14,156 nt of DNA from Alphaproteobacteria bacterium (GTDB lineage Bacteria; Pseudomonadota; Alphaproteobacteria; SP197). The DNA is taken from NCBI GenBank assembly GCA_022822575.1, contig JAJEBJ010000034.1, positions 1 to 14,156 on the forward strand, written 5' to 3'. Each line of letters starts with the position of its first letter. The stretch's first letter is position 1. Both the position numbers and the translations under genes were made by a program. Below the pieces are notes generated by a model, which was not told the DNA's origin, made no database searches, and was given only the letters and a program-made list of their open reading frames with translations. Of the stretch, positions 13,653 to 14,156 are shown piece by piece.

Positions 13653-14156
13653 ATGGGCCTCTATCGCGGCATGAATGCCGACGAACTGGAATACCAGTAC
13701 GAACTGCGCAGCAAGGAGCCCGACTTCGATTCCGTGGTGGCGCGCTGGCTCAGGCGCAGCGCGGCGCTCCGTGCCTCACGCGATGTGGCGATCGATCTCG
13801 CCTATGGCAGCGGGGACCGCGACCGGCTCGATCTCTTTCGCGCCGCCACAGGCGGCCCGCTCGTCGTCTACATCCACGGCGGCTACTGGCAACGCGGCGA
13901 CAAGGACATGTACAGCTTCGTCGCCGAGTCGTTCCTGGACGCCGGAGTCAATGTCGCAATGATCAACTACACGCTCACGCCGGCATGCCGCATCGGCGAA
14001 ATCGCCCCCCAGGTACGGCGGTGCATTGCCTGGCTGTGGCGCAATGCCGGCGACCTTGGATTTGATCGCGAGCGTCTGTCGGTCATGGGACATTCCGCCG
14101 GCGGCCACCTGACGGCGATGATGATGGCGACAGACTGGCCGGCCCTTGACTCCGCC
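13653..14156 (+). CDS. Alpha/beta hydrolase (esterase/arylformamidase-like), N-terminal part
   Basis: The gene is cut by the right edge; 168 residues are visible. The N-terminus MGLYRGMNADELEYQYELRS and the oxyanion-hole motif YIHGGYW (73-79) belong to the hormone-sensitive-lipase/kynurenine-formamidase-like branch of alpha/beta hydrolases. The nucleophile is Ser148 in MGHSAGGH. The catalytic Asp and His should lie beyond the window. A soluble esterase, amidase or formamidase is likely; the substrate is unknown. ATG at 13653 has AGGG 8-9 nt upstream. It diverges from the LLM gene across an AT-rich gap, so the two may be co-regulated. Confidence 0.85.
   Translation, partial: MGLYRGMNADELEYQYELRSKEPDFDSVVARWLRRSAALRASRDVAIDLAYGSGDRDRLDLFRAATGGPLVVYIHGGYWQRGDKDMYSFVAESFLDAGVNVAMINYTLTPACRIGEIAPQVRRCIAWLWRNAGDLGFDRERLSVMGHSAGGHLTAMMMATDWPALDSA

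Noticed and set aside
9356..14156. Accessory block as an integrated mobile element at tRNA-Met
   Set aside because: No integrase, no second copy of the tRNA 3' end and no terminal repeats are visible; the block is on the 5' side of the tRNA.

Overview
The window is high-GC DNA from what looks like an alphaproteobacterium, perhaps Rhodospirillales-like. The reasons are the elongator tRNA-Met sequence type, a mutY gene head to head with a DUF721/DciA gene, and a TauABC-type importer. This placement is inferred from gene content and sequence style, not from a phylogenetic marker. No CRISPR array, insertion sequence or phage gene was recognised.

Positions 1-3300: the 3' end of an FAD-linked 2-hydroxyacid oxidase gene (+) converges on a complete taurine/sulfonate-type ABC importer operon on the minus strand, in the order binding protein, ATPase, permease. 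The operon carries several visible control elements: a perfect dyad and a spaced direct repeat upstream of the binding-protein gene, a 13-bp hairpin just after that gene, and a second hairpin that holds the ATPase ribosome-binding site.

Positions 3300-5720: two translationally coupled transferase genes (a DUF2064 protein and a family 2 glycosyltransferase, the 'rSAM/selenodomain-associated' pair) lie head to head with a PA0069-family radical SAM gene.

Positions 5780-9320: housekeeping genes. These are a Kef-type monovalent cation:proton antiporter overlapping rnhB (RNase HII), then mutY converging on rnhB, then a DUF721/DciA gene divergent from mutY. The DUF721 frame ends inside the antisense of a tRNA-Met(CAT) gene, whose promoter is readable and overlaps the stop codon of the next gene.

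Positions 9356-14156: an accessory, probably catabolic, block. On the minus strand, in transcription order, are a luciferase-like flavin-dependent monooxygenase (LLM), a long leader with a nested inverted repeat, an orphan PotD-like periplasmic binding protein, the decayed 3' end of a second LLM gene (frameshift plus nonsense codon), and a cytochrome P450. A truncated alpha/beta hydrolase gene diverges from the LLM gene at the right edge. One solute-binding protein with two oxygenases and a hydrolase suggests uptake and oxidative breakdown of an organic compound; the substrate cannot be read from the sequence. I see no clear novel defence or mobile system. The most notable items are the LLM relic, the structured leader, and the compact control signals listed under findings.
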